A stretch of DNA of 64,000 bases from Flaccisagitta enflata (GCA_965153355.1 OZ231126.1:36394001-36458000); one strand, 5' to 3'; shown: positions 20,546 to 57,263, numbered from the stretch's first letter. Translations and numbers: made by a program. Notes: generated by a model from the letters alone, not told the origin.

Positions 20546-20895
20546 TCACTACTTTAACCTTTTGTCCCTGAAGAAATCTGTTAAGCTATTGATCAGTGTA
20601 ATTGTATATTATCAGAATTGCGAGTGGAATGTTAATCATTTGTATCACAATGGAAAGTTGCCAATTTTTGAATGCCGCCGATTTGGGTTATAAAAGCAAA
20701 ATTATGACAAGTAGAGTAGACCCATAAAAATCATCAGAAACTACTGATTGGTTGTCCATTGCCGTGTTGGCCTTTTTTGATAGCGTACCAATTAAAGCAA
20801 TATTAATGAGTGATGGGATGCTGTTAGTCAATTCTCATCGGTTTACTTTATGAATCCCTAACTTTGAAGCTCGAGGAACCTTTCATTCGTTTAAT

Positions 20896-46008
<25,113 letters not shown>

Positions 46009-46019
46009 CTGCGAACGAT

Positions 46020-46140
46020 GGAAACAAGGCTGTATACATTCCCTCAGTCTCGGACGGGTAGGCAGGAGCAGAAAACCTCGAATAACAACTTTGTAACGGA
46101 CCGACGGACCGACCGACACGGCAAGTTCTAGAGTTAGTGT
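46020..46140 (-). repeat. Degenerate family A/B repeat
   Basis: 'aaggctgtatacattccctc', 'cggacgggtaggcaggagca' and a CCGACGGACC tract occur on the plus strand. The hairpin end is decayed, and the orientation call is uncertain. Confidence 0.5.
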
Positions 46141-46217
46141 CGTGAAAGAACTGTTGCGCTATTGTCGGTGTCTCTCGCGAGTCGTGAACATTCTGTTGCG
46201 TTTCTCTATAATTTCTC

Positions 46218-46219
46218 TC

Positions 46220-46284
<65 letters not shown>
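46218..46284. repeat. (CT)n microsatellite
   Basis: Pure CT dinucleotides. From 46285 to 46600 I see nothing but AT-rich sequence. Confidence 0.96.
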
Positions 46285-46286
<2 letters not shown>

Positions 46287-46733
46287 ATATGATTATGTTT
46301 CATCGTTCGTGAATCATCGACTTTGTAAATTCCGGTTTACATAAAGTGAAAAAACAAAAAAAACTAAAAAAGAAATTGTAACTCCAATGAGATAGGAGCT
46401 GATGGGCTATATTGCAACCGCTATTATTAAGGGGATAGTAAAAATTCGGGTGATACATGAACTTATGCAAGCTCATAGAAAATCCAAAGGTTTATCCATC
46501 AGTCTGTACATTCAGATATGAATGCAACAGATTTTATTTAAACAAAATAAAATGTGGAGGTGGGTGGGACGTTGACCGGCGAGCAGTAACGAAATGAAGA
46601 GTACTAAACAGCCCTGTCGTAAGAGAGGTCCCGGGTTCGATTCCCGGACAGGCCCAGCCTTACCCCCTTCTTTTTGATTGAGCTGCAGAGTGAGTGGAAA
46701 ACTGATAGTGTGTTTTGTGGCCAAACACCAACT

Positions 46734-46805
46734 GGCCTGTTGGTCTAGAGGTATGATTCTCGCTTCGGGTGCGAGAGGTCCCGGGTTCGATTCCCGGACA
46801 GGCCC
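46734..46805 (+). tRNA. tRNA-Pro(CGG), consensus copy
   Basis: 72 nt. GGCCTGT pairs with ACAGGCC; A box TGGTCTAGAGG; B box GGTTCGATTCC. The anticodon loop TTCGGGT is closed by CTCGC/GCGAG, giving anticodon CGG (reads CCG). A T-run follows about 15 nt after the 3' end as Pol III terminator. CCA is not encoded and there is no intron. The body is close to human tRNA-Pro. Confidence 0.95.
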
Positions 46806-48727
46806 AGCCTTACCCCTTTTTTTTGATTGAGCTGCAGAGTGAGTGGAAAACTGATAGTGTGTTTTGTGGCCAAACACCAACTGGCCTGTTGGTCTAGAGG
46901 CATGATTTCCCGCTTTAAAAGCGCAGAGGTCCCTGGTTCGACTCTGACAGTGCCCAGCTCACTCTCTTCTTTTTGATTGAGCTGCAGAGTGAGTGGAAAC
47001 TGATAGTGTTTTTGTGGCCAACACCAACTGGCCTGTTGGTCTAGAGGTATGATTTCCCGCTCGGTGCGAGAGGTCCCGGTTTGATTCTGACAGGCCCAGC
47101 CTTACCCTTCTTTTTTTTTTGACATTGAGCTGCAGAGTGAGTGGAAAACTGATAGTGTGTTTTGTGGCCAAACACCAACTGGCCTGTTGGTCTAGAGGTA
47201 TGATTCTCGCCGTGCGAGCGAGAGGTCCCTGGTTCAAATCCCGGACAGGCCCAGCCTTACCTCCTTCTTTTACTGAGCTGCAGAGTGAGGGAAAATCAGA
47301 TAGTGTGCTTTCAGGCCAAACACCAACTGTCCTATGGTCTAGAGGTATGATTTTTGGGCTTCTGGAAAGTAGAGGTCCTGGTTCGCCCTGACAGGCCCAG
47401 CCCACCCTCTGGATGAGCCTGCAGAGTGAGGAAACTGATAGTGTGTTTTGTGGCTCTGTTGAACAGGAGGTACATTCTCGCTTCGTGCGAGAGGTCCCAC
47501 TGACCTCGGACAGGCCTGCTCTTACCCCTCTTTACTGAGCTGCAGAGTGAGTGGAAAACTGATAGTGTGTTAGTACAAACACACCCGGGTTTGTTGGTCT
47601 AGAGGTATGATTTCCTGCTTCAGGGGTGCGAGGTCCCTGGTCTGGATTCTCCGCACAGCCCAGCTCACCCCTTCTTTTGATTGAGTTGCAGAGAGTGGAA
47701 AACTGATAGTGTGTTTTGTACAACACCAACTGGCCTGTTGGTTTAGAGGTATGATTCTCTTTTCGGTGCGAGAGGTCCTGGTTCGATCGACAGGCCTGGC
47801 CTCTTATCTCTGGCTTTGATTGAGGTTGTATAGTGGAAAACTGATAGTGTGTTTTTTAGTGGCCAAACACCAATCATTGTTGGTGTAGAGGTACATTCTC
47901 AAGCCATAGAGGCCTGGTTCGACCCCTCGGACAGGCCCAGCTCTACCCCGCTTTTTTGATTGACAGCAGAGTGGGAAAACTGATAGTGTGTTTTTGTGGC
48001 CAAACACCAACTGGCCTGTTGGTCTAGGGGAGGCATGATTCTCGCCGTGCAGAGGTCCCGGTTCACCTCGGACAGGCCTCCAGCCTTGCCTCTTTCTTTT
48101 TTTAGATTGAGCTATGTTTTAGGGCCAAACACCGCCAATCTCAAGGTTTGTTGGTCTAGAGAGATGACTCGCTTCGGTGCGCGAGAGGTCCCGGGCCTCG
48201 ATTCTTCTCAGACAGGCCCAGCCTTCCACTTCTTTTGATTGAGCGCAGAGTGAGAGAAATCAGATAGTGTGTTTGTACAAACACCAATCCGGCCTGTTGG
48301 TCTAGAGGCGATTCGCTTCGGTGCGAGAGGGTCCCGTGGTTCGATTCCTGACAGGCCCCAGCCTTTACCCTCCTTTCTTTTTTGATTGAGCTGCAGAGGA
48401 GTGAAACTGATAGTGTGTTTTTGTGGCCAAACACCAACTGCCTGTTGGTCTAGAGGTATGATTCTCGCCTGTGCCAGAGTGCTCCTGTTCACCCGGACAG
48501 GCCCAGCCTTACTCCTCTTTTCTTTTTGATGGAGCTGCAGAGTGAGTGGAAAACTGATAGTGTGTTTTGTACAAACACCAACTGGCCTGTTGGTCTAGAG
48601 GTATGATTCTGGCTAAGAGAGGTCCCGGGTTCGATTCCCGGACAGGCCCAGCCTTACCCCCTTCTTTTTGATTGAGCTGCAGAGTGAGTGGAAAAGTGAT
48701 AGTGTGTTTTGTGGCCAAACACCAACT

Positions 48728-48799
48728 GGCCTGTTGGTCTAGAGGTATGATTCTCGCTTCGGGTGCGAGAGGTCCCGGGTTCGATTCCTGGACAGGCCC
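48728..48799 (+). tRNA. tRNA-Pro(CGG), one T-stem change
   Basis: Consensus except C to T in the 3' side of the T stem. Confidence 0.85.
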
Positions 48800-49026
48800 A
48801 GCCTTACCCCTTCTTTTTTTTGATTGAGCTGCAGAGGAGGAAAACTGATGTGTGTGTTTTGTGTGGCCAAACAATCACCGCCTGTTGTCTAGAGGTATGA
48901 TTTCTTGGCCTGGTGCGAGAGGTCCGGGTTCATTCCCCATCGTGGCCCAGCCTCACTCTCTCTTTTTTGATTGAGCTGCAGAGTGAGTGGAAAAGTGATA
49001 GTGTGTTTTGTGGCCAAACACCAACT

Positions 49027-49098
49027 GGCCTGTTGGTCTAGAGGTATGATTCTCGCTTCGGGTGCGAGAGGTCCCGGGTTCAATTCCCGGACAGGCCC
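49027..49098 (+). tRNA. tRNA-Pro(CGG), B-box change
   Basis: Consensus except GGTTCAATTCC in the B box. Confidence 0.82.
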
Positions 49099-49150
49099 AG
49101 CCTTACCCCCTTCTTTTTGATTGAGCTGCAGAGTGAGTGGAAAACTGATA

Positions 49151-49750
49151 CAGGGTCATCCACCTGAGTTGTCGGATTCTGTTAAGCTTTTACTCCTTCA
49201 TGCCAAGAGATATGAATTTGAAATTAATCAAGTCTTGAAGAGTATAGATTGACATTTTTTGTATCAAAATTTCAGCCATTTTGGTCAAGTAGTTTGTCTT
49301 TTATGTAAATTTTAAGTGGCATGAGTATTTTCACATTTGACAGATTTTCTATCAAAAATCAAAAATTCTGTTTGCCTTCATTTTCATTTTTTTTTAAATA
49401 ACTATGCCATAGAGATAAGATTGATCTTAAATTATAGATGAGCTGAGAAACGTTTTAAACTACTTCAAAACATCACTGATTCAAGCCTTTTTTGGATTGA
49501 TGTTTCAAAAAAATTGTGATGTTAACCTGCACAATTCCTGAAATTCATTGGAAAATCTGCCCATTCCTGAAATAAAAGCTGTATGTTCATATCAATGTGG
49601 AAGACAAACTACTTGACCAAAATGGATGAAATTTTGACACAAAAAACGTCAATGTATACTTTTTAAGACTAGATCAATTTCAAATACATAACTTTTAGCA
49701 TCTGAGAGTAAAAGCTTAACAGAATCCGACAACTCAGCTGGATGACCCGG
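49151..49750. mobile_element. MITE of 600 bp inserted in the tRNA array (TA duplication proven by the array itself)
   Basis: The unit spacer 'actgatagtgtg' is split as actgaTA | element | TAgtgtg. The terminal inverted repeats start CAGGGTCATCCA / CCGGGTCATCCA and run more than 40 bp ('ctgagttgtcggattctg', 'ttaagcttttactc'). The interior is AT-rich with no transposase. TA target choice and CAGGG tips fit Tc1/mariner-type mobilisation. Confidence 0.95.
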
Positions 49751-49778
49751 TAGTGTGTTTTGTGGCCAAACACCAACT

Positions 49779-49850
49779 GGCCTGTTGGTCTAGAGGTATG
49801 ATTCTCGCTTCGGGTGCGAGAGGTCCCGGGTTCGATTCCCGGACAGGCCC
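49779..49850 (+). tRNA. tRNA-Pro(CGG), consensus copy
   Basis: First gene after the inserted MITE; identical to the consensus. Confidence 0.95.
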
Positions 49851-49928
49851 AGCCTTACCCCCTTCTTTTTGATTGAGCTGCAGAGTGAGTGGAAAAGTGA
49901 TAGTGTGTTTTGTGGCCAAACACCAACT

Positions 49929-50000
49929 GGCCTGTTGGTCTAGAGGTATGATTCTCGCTTCGGGTGCGAGAGGTCCCGGGTTCGATTCCCGGACAGGCCC
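49929..50000 (+). tRNA. tRNA-Pro(CGG), consensus copy
   Basis: Identical to the consensus, exactly 150 bp after the previous gene. Confidence 0.95.
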
Positions 50001-50654
50001 AGCCTTACCCCCTTCTTTTTGATTGAGCTATAGAGTGAGGAAAACTGATAGTGTGTTTTGTACAAACACCAACTGGGCCTGTGGTTCTAGAGGTATGATT
50101 CTTGCTTCGGATGCGAGAGGTCCTGGGTTCGATTCCCTGACAGGCCCAGCCTTATCCTCTTCTTTTTGATTGAGCTGCAGAGTGAGTGGAAAAGTGATAG
50201 TGTGTTTTGTGGCCAAACACCAACTGGCCTGTTGGTCTAGAGGTATGATTCTCGCTAAAAGTAGAAACCTGTTTGATTCCCGGACATGGCCCCAGCCTTA
50301 ACCCTTCTTTTTGATTGAGCTGCAGAGTGAGTGGAACTGATAGTGTGTTTTAGGCCAAACACCACCCGCCTGCTGGTCTAGAGGTGGCGTAGATTCTCGC
50401 TTCGGTGCGAGAGGTCCTGGTTCTATTCCTCGGACAGGCCCAGGCGCCTTACTTCCTGATTAGAGCTGCAGAGTGAGTGAAAAGATAGTGTTTGTGGCCA
50501 AACACCACAACTGGCCTGTTGGTCTAGAGGTATGATTCTCGCTTCAGCAGAGGTCCCGGGTTCGACCTGACAGGCCCAGCCTTACCCCTTTTTTTTGATT
50601 GAGCTGCAGAGTGAGTGGAAAACTGATAGTGTGTTTTGTGGCCAAACACCAACT

Positions 50655-50726
50655 GGCCTGTTGGTCTAGAGGTATGATTCTCGCTTCGGGTGCGAGAGGT
50701 CCCGGGTTCGATTCCCGGACAGGCCC
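50655..50726 (+). tRNA. tRNA-Pro(CGG), consensus copy
   Basis: Identical to the consensus but flanked by decayed units. Confidence 0.94.
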
Positions 50727-51374
50727 AGCCTTACCCCCTTGTTTTTGATTGAGCTGCAGAGTGAGTGGTCTGAGGGATAGTGTGTTTGTGGCCAAAACAA
50801 CTGAACCGCCTGTTGGTTCAGAGGTATGATTTCAAGCCTGGGTGCGAGAGGTCCCGGGTTCGATTCCCGGACAGTGGCCCAGCCTACTCCCTCTTTTTTT
50901 GATTGATGAGGCAGGAAAAGTGATAGTGTGTTTTAGGCCAACACCAATCTGCCTGTTGTCTAGATAGATTTCTGCCGGGTGCGCGAGAGGTCCTGGGTTC
51001 CGATTCCTCTGGACAGGCCCAGCCTTACCCCCTTCTTTGTGATTGAGCTGCAGAGTGAGTGGAAAAGTGATAGTGTGTTTTGTGGCCAAACACCAACTAC
51101 TGTTAATTTAGAGGTATGATTCTTGCTCTTTGGTGCTAGAGGTCCCTGTTCATTCTCGGACAGGGCCCAGCCTTTACCCCTTCTTGATTGAGCTGCAGAG
51201 TGAGTGGAAAACTGATAGTGTGTTAGGCAACAACAACTGGCCTGTTGGCCCAGAGGCATGATTCTCGCTTCAGCAGGTCCCGGTTCGTATTCCGACAGGC
51301 CCAGCCTTACCCCTTCTTTTTGACGAGCTGCAGAGTGAGGAAAAGTGATAGTGTTTTGTGTACAAACACCAACT

Positions 51375-51446
51375 GGCCTGTTGGTCTGGAGGTATGAGTC
51401 TCGCTTCGTGTACGAGAGGTCCCGGCTTCGATTCCCGGACAGGCTC
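51375..51446 (+). tRNA. tRNA-Pro body with anticodon CGT (possibly non-functional)
   Basis: The loop reads TTCGTGT, so the anticodon is CGT (Thr codon ACG) on a Pro scaffold. There are also changes in the D arm (GTCTGGAGG), T stem and acceptor (GGCTC). Confidence 0.55.
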
Positions 51447-52470
51447 AGCCTTACCCCCTTCTTTTTGATTGAGCTGCAGAGTGAGTGGAAATAGTGATAG
51501 TGTGTTTAGGCCAAACACCAATCGTCTAATATAATTATACATTCTTTGCCAGGTGCAGAGTGTCCTGTTTGGATTCCTGGACAGGCTCAGCCTACCCCTC
51601 TTTTGATCGAGCTGCAGAGTGGGAAAGTGATAGTGTGTTTTGTGGCCAAACACCAACCAGTCTGTTGGTCTAGAGGCATGATTTTCGCCTCGGGTGCTAG
51701 AGGTCTCGGGTTCAATTCCTGGACAGGCCCAGCCTTACCCCCTTCATTTTGATTGAGCTGCAGAGTGAGTGAAAATGTGATAGTGTGTTTTGTGGCCAAA
51801 CACCAACTGGCCTGTTGGTCTAGAGGTATGATTCTCGCAAGCCGTGCGCGAGAGGTCCCGGGTTGACTCTGACAGGCCCAGCTCACTCTCTCTTTTTTTT
51901 TGATCGAGCTGCAGAGGAGTGGGAAAAAGTGGAGGTGTGTTTAGGCTAACACCAACTGGGCTGTTGGTCTAGAGGCAGCATGACTTCGCCGGGTGCTGGT
52001 AGAGGTCCCGGTTCGACCCCGGATATGCCCAGCCTCTGCCCCCTTCTTTTTGATTGAGCTGCAGAGTGAGTGAAAATGTGATAGTGTGTTTTGTGTACAA
52101 ACACCAACTGGCCTGTTACCCAGATATATTGCCTGGTGCGAGAGGTCCTGGGAACGACTCAGACAGGCCCAGCGCTTCCACTCTTTTCTTTTTTTTTTTG
52201 ATTGAGCTGCAGAGTGAGTGAAAGTGATAGTGTGTTTCTGAAGCAACACCAACTGGCCTGTTGGTTCAGAGGCGATTTCGCCATGCGAGAGGTCCCGGTC
52301 TGGCCTCTGACAGGCCCCACAGAACACTTACTTTTTTGATTGAGCTGCAGAGTGAGTGGAAAAGTGATAGTGTTTGTGGCCAAACACCAACTGGCCTGTT
52401 GGTCCAGAGAGGTGATTCTCGCTGGTGCCAGAGGTCCCGGTCTGACCCCACAGGCCCAGCCTACTCCCTT

Positions 52471-52917
52471 CCAGAGATTTCCATGTTACTGCTTGTCAGC
52501 AAACCGGCCGTGTCGTTATATGGTAAAATTCGCTATTTTATGGAAATATTCCAAATACCTGATTTATTCAAAGTAAAGATATCGTTTTTATACAGAGAGG
52601 AGTGAAAATAGATATTTTCTAAACTGAGTATTCATTGCATTTGATTCATGATGATCCTTAATTATGATATTCATTCGCTTAAACACTGTTAAAGGAGAGA
52701 GAGAGAGAGAGAGAGAGACACCAAAAGCGGTATAGGATCGACTAATGGAAACAAAGGCTCTTGAAAGGATAGAAGAATGGCAGAGGAAGAAAAAGGAGGA
52801 GGAAGAGGAGGGAGGAAGAGAAAGAGGAACGATCGGGTTTTCATAATGAATTTCGGATTTACCGATATCCTGTTTGTCCGGGCCGATACACGGATTGCCG
52901 GATCTCGATACCTAATC
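52471..52917. other. Non-array interruption with (GA)n
   Basis: The array breaks off inside 'ctactcccttc'. Then come AT-rich sequence, (GA)n at 52695-52719, a purine-rich stretch with 'gaagaatggcagaggaag' and 'ggccgatacacggattgccg'. No gene is supported; the Arg/Glu/Gly frame is low complexity. Confidence 0.7.
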
Positions 52918-53191
52918 TCTGCCCCCTTCTTTTTGATTGAGCTGCAGAGTGAGTGGAAAAGTGATAGTGTGTTTTGTGGCCAAACACCAGCTGGCCTGTT
53001 GGTCTAGAGGTATGATTCTCAAGCCAGTGCGAGAGGTCCCGGGTCCGATTCCCGGACAGGCTAGCCTTACCTTCTTTTTGATTGACTTGAGTGAGTGGAA
53101 AAGTGATGTGTGTTTGTGTGAAACACCCAGCAGCCTCAGTCTGAAGAGGTATGATTCTCGCTTCGGTGCGAGAGGTCCCAGGTTCGATTCC
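52918..53191 (+). repeat. tRNA-Pro tandem array, block 3 (about two units)
   Basis: Two degenerate plus-strand copies. The second runs into its own inverted sequence at the junction near 53191. Confidence 0.85.
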
Positions 53192-54660
53192 GGGACCTCT
53201 CACGCCTGCTGCTGGGGACTCATACCTCTAGACCAGCAGGCCAGTTGGTGTTTGGCCACAAAGCTACACTATCACCTCCTCGCTCTGCAGCTCAGCTCAG
53301 AGGCAGGCACAGGCCTGGCTCGGGAGATCAGGCCAGGGCTCTGCACCCAGCAGAATCATACTCTGGGCCAGCAGGCCAGTGGTGTTTGGCCTAAGCGCAC
53401 TGTACCACCATACTGCAGCTCAATCAAGAGGGGCAGGCTAGGCCTGTCCGGGTTGTTTGATGTTCCTCTCGCACCGAAGCTGAAAGATTCACTCTTCTGC
53501 ACCAACAGGCCAGTTGGTGTTTGCCACAAAACACACTATCACTTTTTCCACTCACTCTCCAGCTCAATCAAAAAGAAGGGGGTAAGGGGCCTGTCTGAAT
53601 CTAAACCTGAATCTTCTTGACCAAGTGCAGAATCTATACCTCTAGACCAGCAGGCCAGCTGGTTTGGGCCACAAACACACTATCACTTTTCCACTCACTC
53701 TGCAGCTCAATAAAAAAGAAGGTGGCTGGGCCTGTCCGGGACCGAACTCGGGGACCTCTCGCACCCAAAGTAATGCAGCTCTTCAGGACCAACAGCTGCT
53801 GGTGTTTACATTTCAAACACACTATCACTTTTCCACTCACTCTGCAGCTCAATCAAAAGAAGGCAGGTCGCCTGTCCGGGAACAAATCAGACCTTCTGCA
53901 CCCGGCTTGAGAATCACACTCTCCAGACCAACAGGCCAGTTAGATGCTCAACAAACACATTCATATCACTTTTTCCACTACTTCTAACACCAAAAAAGAG
54001 TGGCAGGCTTTCATTTATCCTGGAATCGAACTCGGGACCTCTCGCACCCGAAGGAGAATCATACCTCTAGACCAACAGGCCAGTTGGTGTTTGGCCACAA
54101 AACACACTATCACTTTTCCACTCACTCTGCAGCTCAATCAAAAAGAAGGGGGTAAGGCTGGGCCTGTCCGGGAATCGAACCCGGGACCTCTCGCACCCGG
54201 CTTAATCATACCTTCAGACCAACAGGCCAGCTGGTAATGACCACAGAAACACACTATCGCTTTTCATCACTGCAGCTTCAATCACAAGAAGGTGCAGGCT
54301 TGGTTCTGTCCTGGGAATCAATCCGGGACCTCGCACCCGGAAGGAATCACACTCTCTAGACCAACAGGCCTAGGCAAGCCGGCCACACAAACACACTATC
54401 GCTTTTTCCACTACTCAGCTCAATCAAAAGAAGGGGAAGAAGGTCAGCCTGTCCGGGAATGACCTGGACCTCTCGGACCTAAGCGAGAATCATACCTCTA
54501 GACCAACAGGCCGCTGGTGTTGGGCCAAACACACGCACGTTTTTCCACTCACTCTTGGTGCTCAATCAGTGCTAGGTTGGGGGTATGTCAAATTAAGTCC
54601 TAAAATCAACCTCAGACCTCCTTCAAAAATTAAGCAGAATCATACCTCTAGGACCAACAG
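53192..54660 (-). repeat. tRNA-Pro tandem array, block 4, inverted and decayed
   Basis: About ten units read on the minus strand ('gaccaacaggcca', 'ccactcactctgcagctcaa'). The best tRNA bodies end near 54081 and 54221, but each has anticodon-arm or T-arm damage. The block stops three bases inside a tRNA 5' end at 54660. Confidence 0.9.
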
Positions 54661-55322
54661 CATATATTCCTAGTCTATTTATAAATCACCGACGACTTGG
54701 ATTACTGCTGTTGTTTAGTATGGGGATCGCCCATGATCCTAGAGGAACTCAAAAAAAAAAGAGTATGGAAAACAGGACACCGTAAGGAGGGGATGGACGG
54801 ACGGACAGATTCCCCCTGTCCCCCGTGTGCATGCGGGGGCATAGGGACATGGGGACAGGGGAACGAGATGCGATTAGCAAAAGCGATAGATATGAAGGCA
54901 GTTAAATATCAATCGCTCAGCACAATCATAAATATGTATTGATGCCTACACCTACTTCTTCACCTAGCGTTCAGTCCCTACTGGACCATATTTTCTTTGA
55001 CCCACCGGCAATCCTAAGGAGTGGAAATAGTATTATATTCCTAGTCGTCTATAAATCAATTTCCGACGTACCTTGGATTACCGCTGTTGTTTAGTATGGG
55101 GATCACCGCCCCCAATGATCCGAGATTCCAACGCAGCCAAGGACCTTCGTCCTTTGTATCGCCAGTCCATATCATAACGCCCATAACTAACCCGTGACTA
55201 AAAGCGAAGAGGCCAAACAAGACAAGGATAAAACAAAGGGCCGACTACAGTATGCAAATTATCAAATGGCCGGAGCCTGATTACATTCGTTAAGCAATTG
55301 ATACAGGTGAGCGGCGGAGTCA
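54661..55322. other. Non-array interruption with an 80-bp direct repeat
   Basis: 'ttactgctgttgtttagtat' with its flanks occurs at about 54664-54742 and again, slightly changed, at about 55034-55128. A G/C-rich patch (54795-54870) resembles the family D/A tetranucleotide style. No gene is supported. Confidence 0.65.
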
Positions 55323-56137
55323 GCCCTTCTTTTTGATTGAGCTGCAGAGTGAGTGGAAATGTGATAGTGTGTTTTGTGGCCAAACACCAACTAGCCTGTT
55401 GGTCTAGAGGTATGATTCTCGCTTCGGGTGCGAGAGGTCCCGGGTTCGGTTCCCGGACAGATCCAGCCTTACCCCCTTCATTTTAATTGAGCTGCAGAGT
55501 GAGTGGAAATGTGATAGTGATAGTGTGTTTGTGGCCAAACACCAACTGGCCTGTTGGTCTAGAATTGATTCTGCGCTTGGGTGCGAGAGGTCCCAGGTTC
55601 GATTCCCAGACAGGCAGCCTTACCCCTTCTTTTGATTGAGCTGCAGAGTGGTGGAAATTTGATAGCAGGTGTGTTTTGTGGCCAAACACCAACTGGCCTT
55701 TTGGTCTGGAGGTATGATTCTCGCTTCGGGTGCGAGAGGTCCCGGGTTCGATTCCCGGACAGGCCCAGCCTTACCCCCTTCTTTTTGATTGAGCTGCAGA
55801 GTGAGTGGAAATGTGATAGTGTGTTTTGTGGCCAAACATCAACTGGCCTGTTGGTCTAGAGGTATGATTCTCGCCGGGTGTAGAAGTCCCGGAGTTCGAT
55901 TCCCGGACAGGCCCAGCCTTACCCATTCTTTTTGATTGAGCTGCAGAGTGAGTGGAAAGAAGTGATAGTGTGTTTTGTGGCCAGAGCATCAACTGGCCTG
56001 TTGGTCACAGAGGGTATGATTCTCGCTTGGGTGCGAGAGGTCGGTTCGATTCGGACAGGCCCAGCCTTACCCTTCTTGCAGTTGAGCTGCAGAGTGAGTG
56101 GAAATGTGATAAAGTGTTTTGTGGCCAAATGCCAACT

Positions 56138-56209
56138 GGCCTGTTGGTCTAGAGGTATGATTCTTGCTTCGGGTGTGAGAGGTCCCGGGTTCGATTCCCG
56201 GACAGGCCC
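56138..56209 (+). tRNA. tRNA-Pro(CGG), anticodon-stem variant
   Basis: The stem reads CTTGC/GTGAG around a normal TTCGGGT loop; the rest is consensus. Confidence 0.8.
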
Positions 56210-56287
56210 AGCCTTACCCCCTTCTTTTTGATTGAGCTTCAGAGTGAGTGGAAATGTGATAGTGTGTTTTGTGGCCAAATGCCAACT

Positions 56288-56359
56288 GGCCTGTTGGTCT
56301 AGAGGTATGATTCTAGCTTCGAGTGCGAGAGGTCCCGGGTTCAATTCCCGGACAGGCCC
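56288..56359 (+). tRNA. tRNA-Pro body with anticodon CGA
   Basis: The loop TTCGAGT gives anticodon CGA (Ser codon TCG). The stem is CTAGC/GCGAG and the B box GGTTCAATTCC. It may be a decaying copy rather than a recoding tRNA. Confidence 0.6.
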
Positions 56360-56437
56360 AGCCTTACCCCCGTCTTTTTGATTGAGCTGCAGAGTGAGTG
56401 GAAATGTGATAGTGTGTTTTGTGGCCAAACACCAACT

Positions 56438-56509
56438 GGCCTGTTGGTCTAGAGGTATGATTCTCGCTTCGGGTGCGAGAGGTCCCGGGTTCGATTCCCG
56501 GACAGGCCC
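56438..56509 (+). tRNA. tRNA-Pro(CGG), consensus copy
   Basis: Identical to the consensus; the 3' spacer has the 'cttgtttttg' type. Confidence 0.95.
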
Positions 56510-56587
56510 AGCCTTACCCCCTTGTTTTTGATTGAGCTGAAGAGTGAGTGGAAATGTGATGGTGTGTTTTGTGGCCCAACACCAACT

Positions 56588-56659
56588 GGCCTGTTGGTCT
56601 AGAGGTATGATTCTCGCTTCGGGTGCGAGAGGTCCCGGGTTCGATTCCCGGACAGGCCC
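56588..56659 (+). tRNA. tRNA-Pro(CGG), consensus copy
   Basis: Identical to the consensus; 5' spacer of the 'ggcccaac' type. Confidence 0.95.
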
Positions 56660-56741
56660 AGCCTTACCCCCTTCTTTTTGATTGAGCTGCAGAGTGAGTG
56701 GAAATGTGATAGTAAGGTGTGTTTGTGGCCAGAGCATAACT

Positions 56742-56813
56742 GGCCTGTTGGTCTAGAGGTATGATTCTCGCTTCGGGTGCGAGAGGTCCCGGGTTCGATT
56801 CCCGGACAGGCCC
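56742..56813 (+). tRNA. tRNA-Pro(CGG), consensus copy
   Basis: Identical to the consensus; its 5' spacer is 4 bp longer ('gccagagcataac'). Confidence 0.95.
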
Positions 56814-56891
56814 AGCCTTACCCCCTTGTTTTTGATTGAGCTGAAGAGTGAGTGGAAATGTGATGGTGTGTTTTGTGGCCCAACACCAACT

Positions 56892-56963
56892 GGCCTGTTG
56901 GTCTAGAGGTATGATTCTCGCTTCGGGTGCGAGAGGTCCCGGGTTCGATTCCCGGACAGGCCC
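56892..56963 (+). tRNA. tRNA-Pro(CGG), consensus copy
   Basis: Identical to the consensus; first of four identical 150-bp units. Confidence 0.95.
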
Positions 56964-57041
56964 AGCCTTACCCCCTTGTTTTTGATTGAGCTGAAGAGTG
57001 AGTGGAAATGTGATGGTGTGTTTTGTGGCCCAACACCAACT

Positions 57042-57113
57042 GGCCTGTTGGTCTAGAGGTATGATTCTCGCTTCGGGTGCGAGAGGTCCCGGGTTCGATT
57101 CCCGGACAGGCCC
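57042..57113 (+). tRNA. tRNA-Pro(CGG), consensus copy
   Basis: Identical gene and spacer to its neighbours. Confidence 0.95.
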
Positions 57114-57191
57114 AGCCTTACCCCCTTGTTTTTGATTGAGCTGAAGAGTGAGTGGAAATGTGATGGTGTGTTTTGTGGCCCAACACCAACT

Positions 57192-57263
57192 GGCCTGTTG
57201 GTCTAGAGGTATGATTCTCGCTTCGGGTGCGAGAGGTCCCGGGTTCGATTCCCGGACAGGCCC
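57192..57263 (+). tRNA. tRNA-Pro(CGG), consensus copy
   Basis: Identical gene and spacer to its neighbours. Confidence 0.95.

Larger units (their letters stand above)
46601..49150 (+). repeat. tRNA-Pro tandem array, block 1 (decayed)
   Basis: About 17 units of roughly 150 bp follow the plan tRNA-Pro, 'cttaccccc', T-run, 'gattgagctgcagagtgagt', 'gatagtgtgttttgtggcc', next tRNA. Most copies carry small deletions that break the anticodon arm or acceptor stem. Several share the same spacer variant ('ttttgtacaaacacc' instead of 'ttttgtggccaaacacc'), so the changes are not all random. The first recognisable copy (46623) keeps only the 3' half. Confidence 0.9.
49751..52470 (+). repeat. tRNA-Pro tandem array, block 2 (mixed intact and decayed)
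   Basis: About 18 units. Three consensus genes are listed separately; the rest have deletions or substitutions. Copy 51375 has a changed anticodon. Confidence 0.9.
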
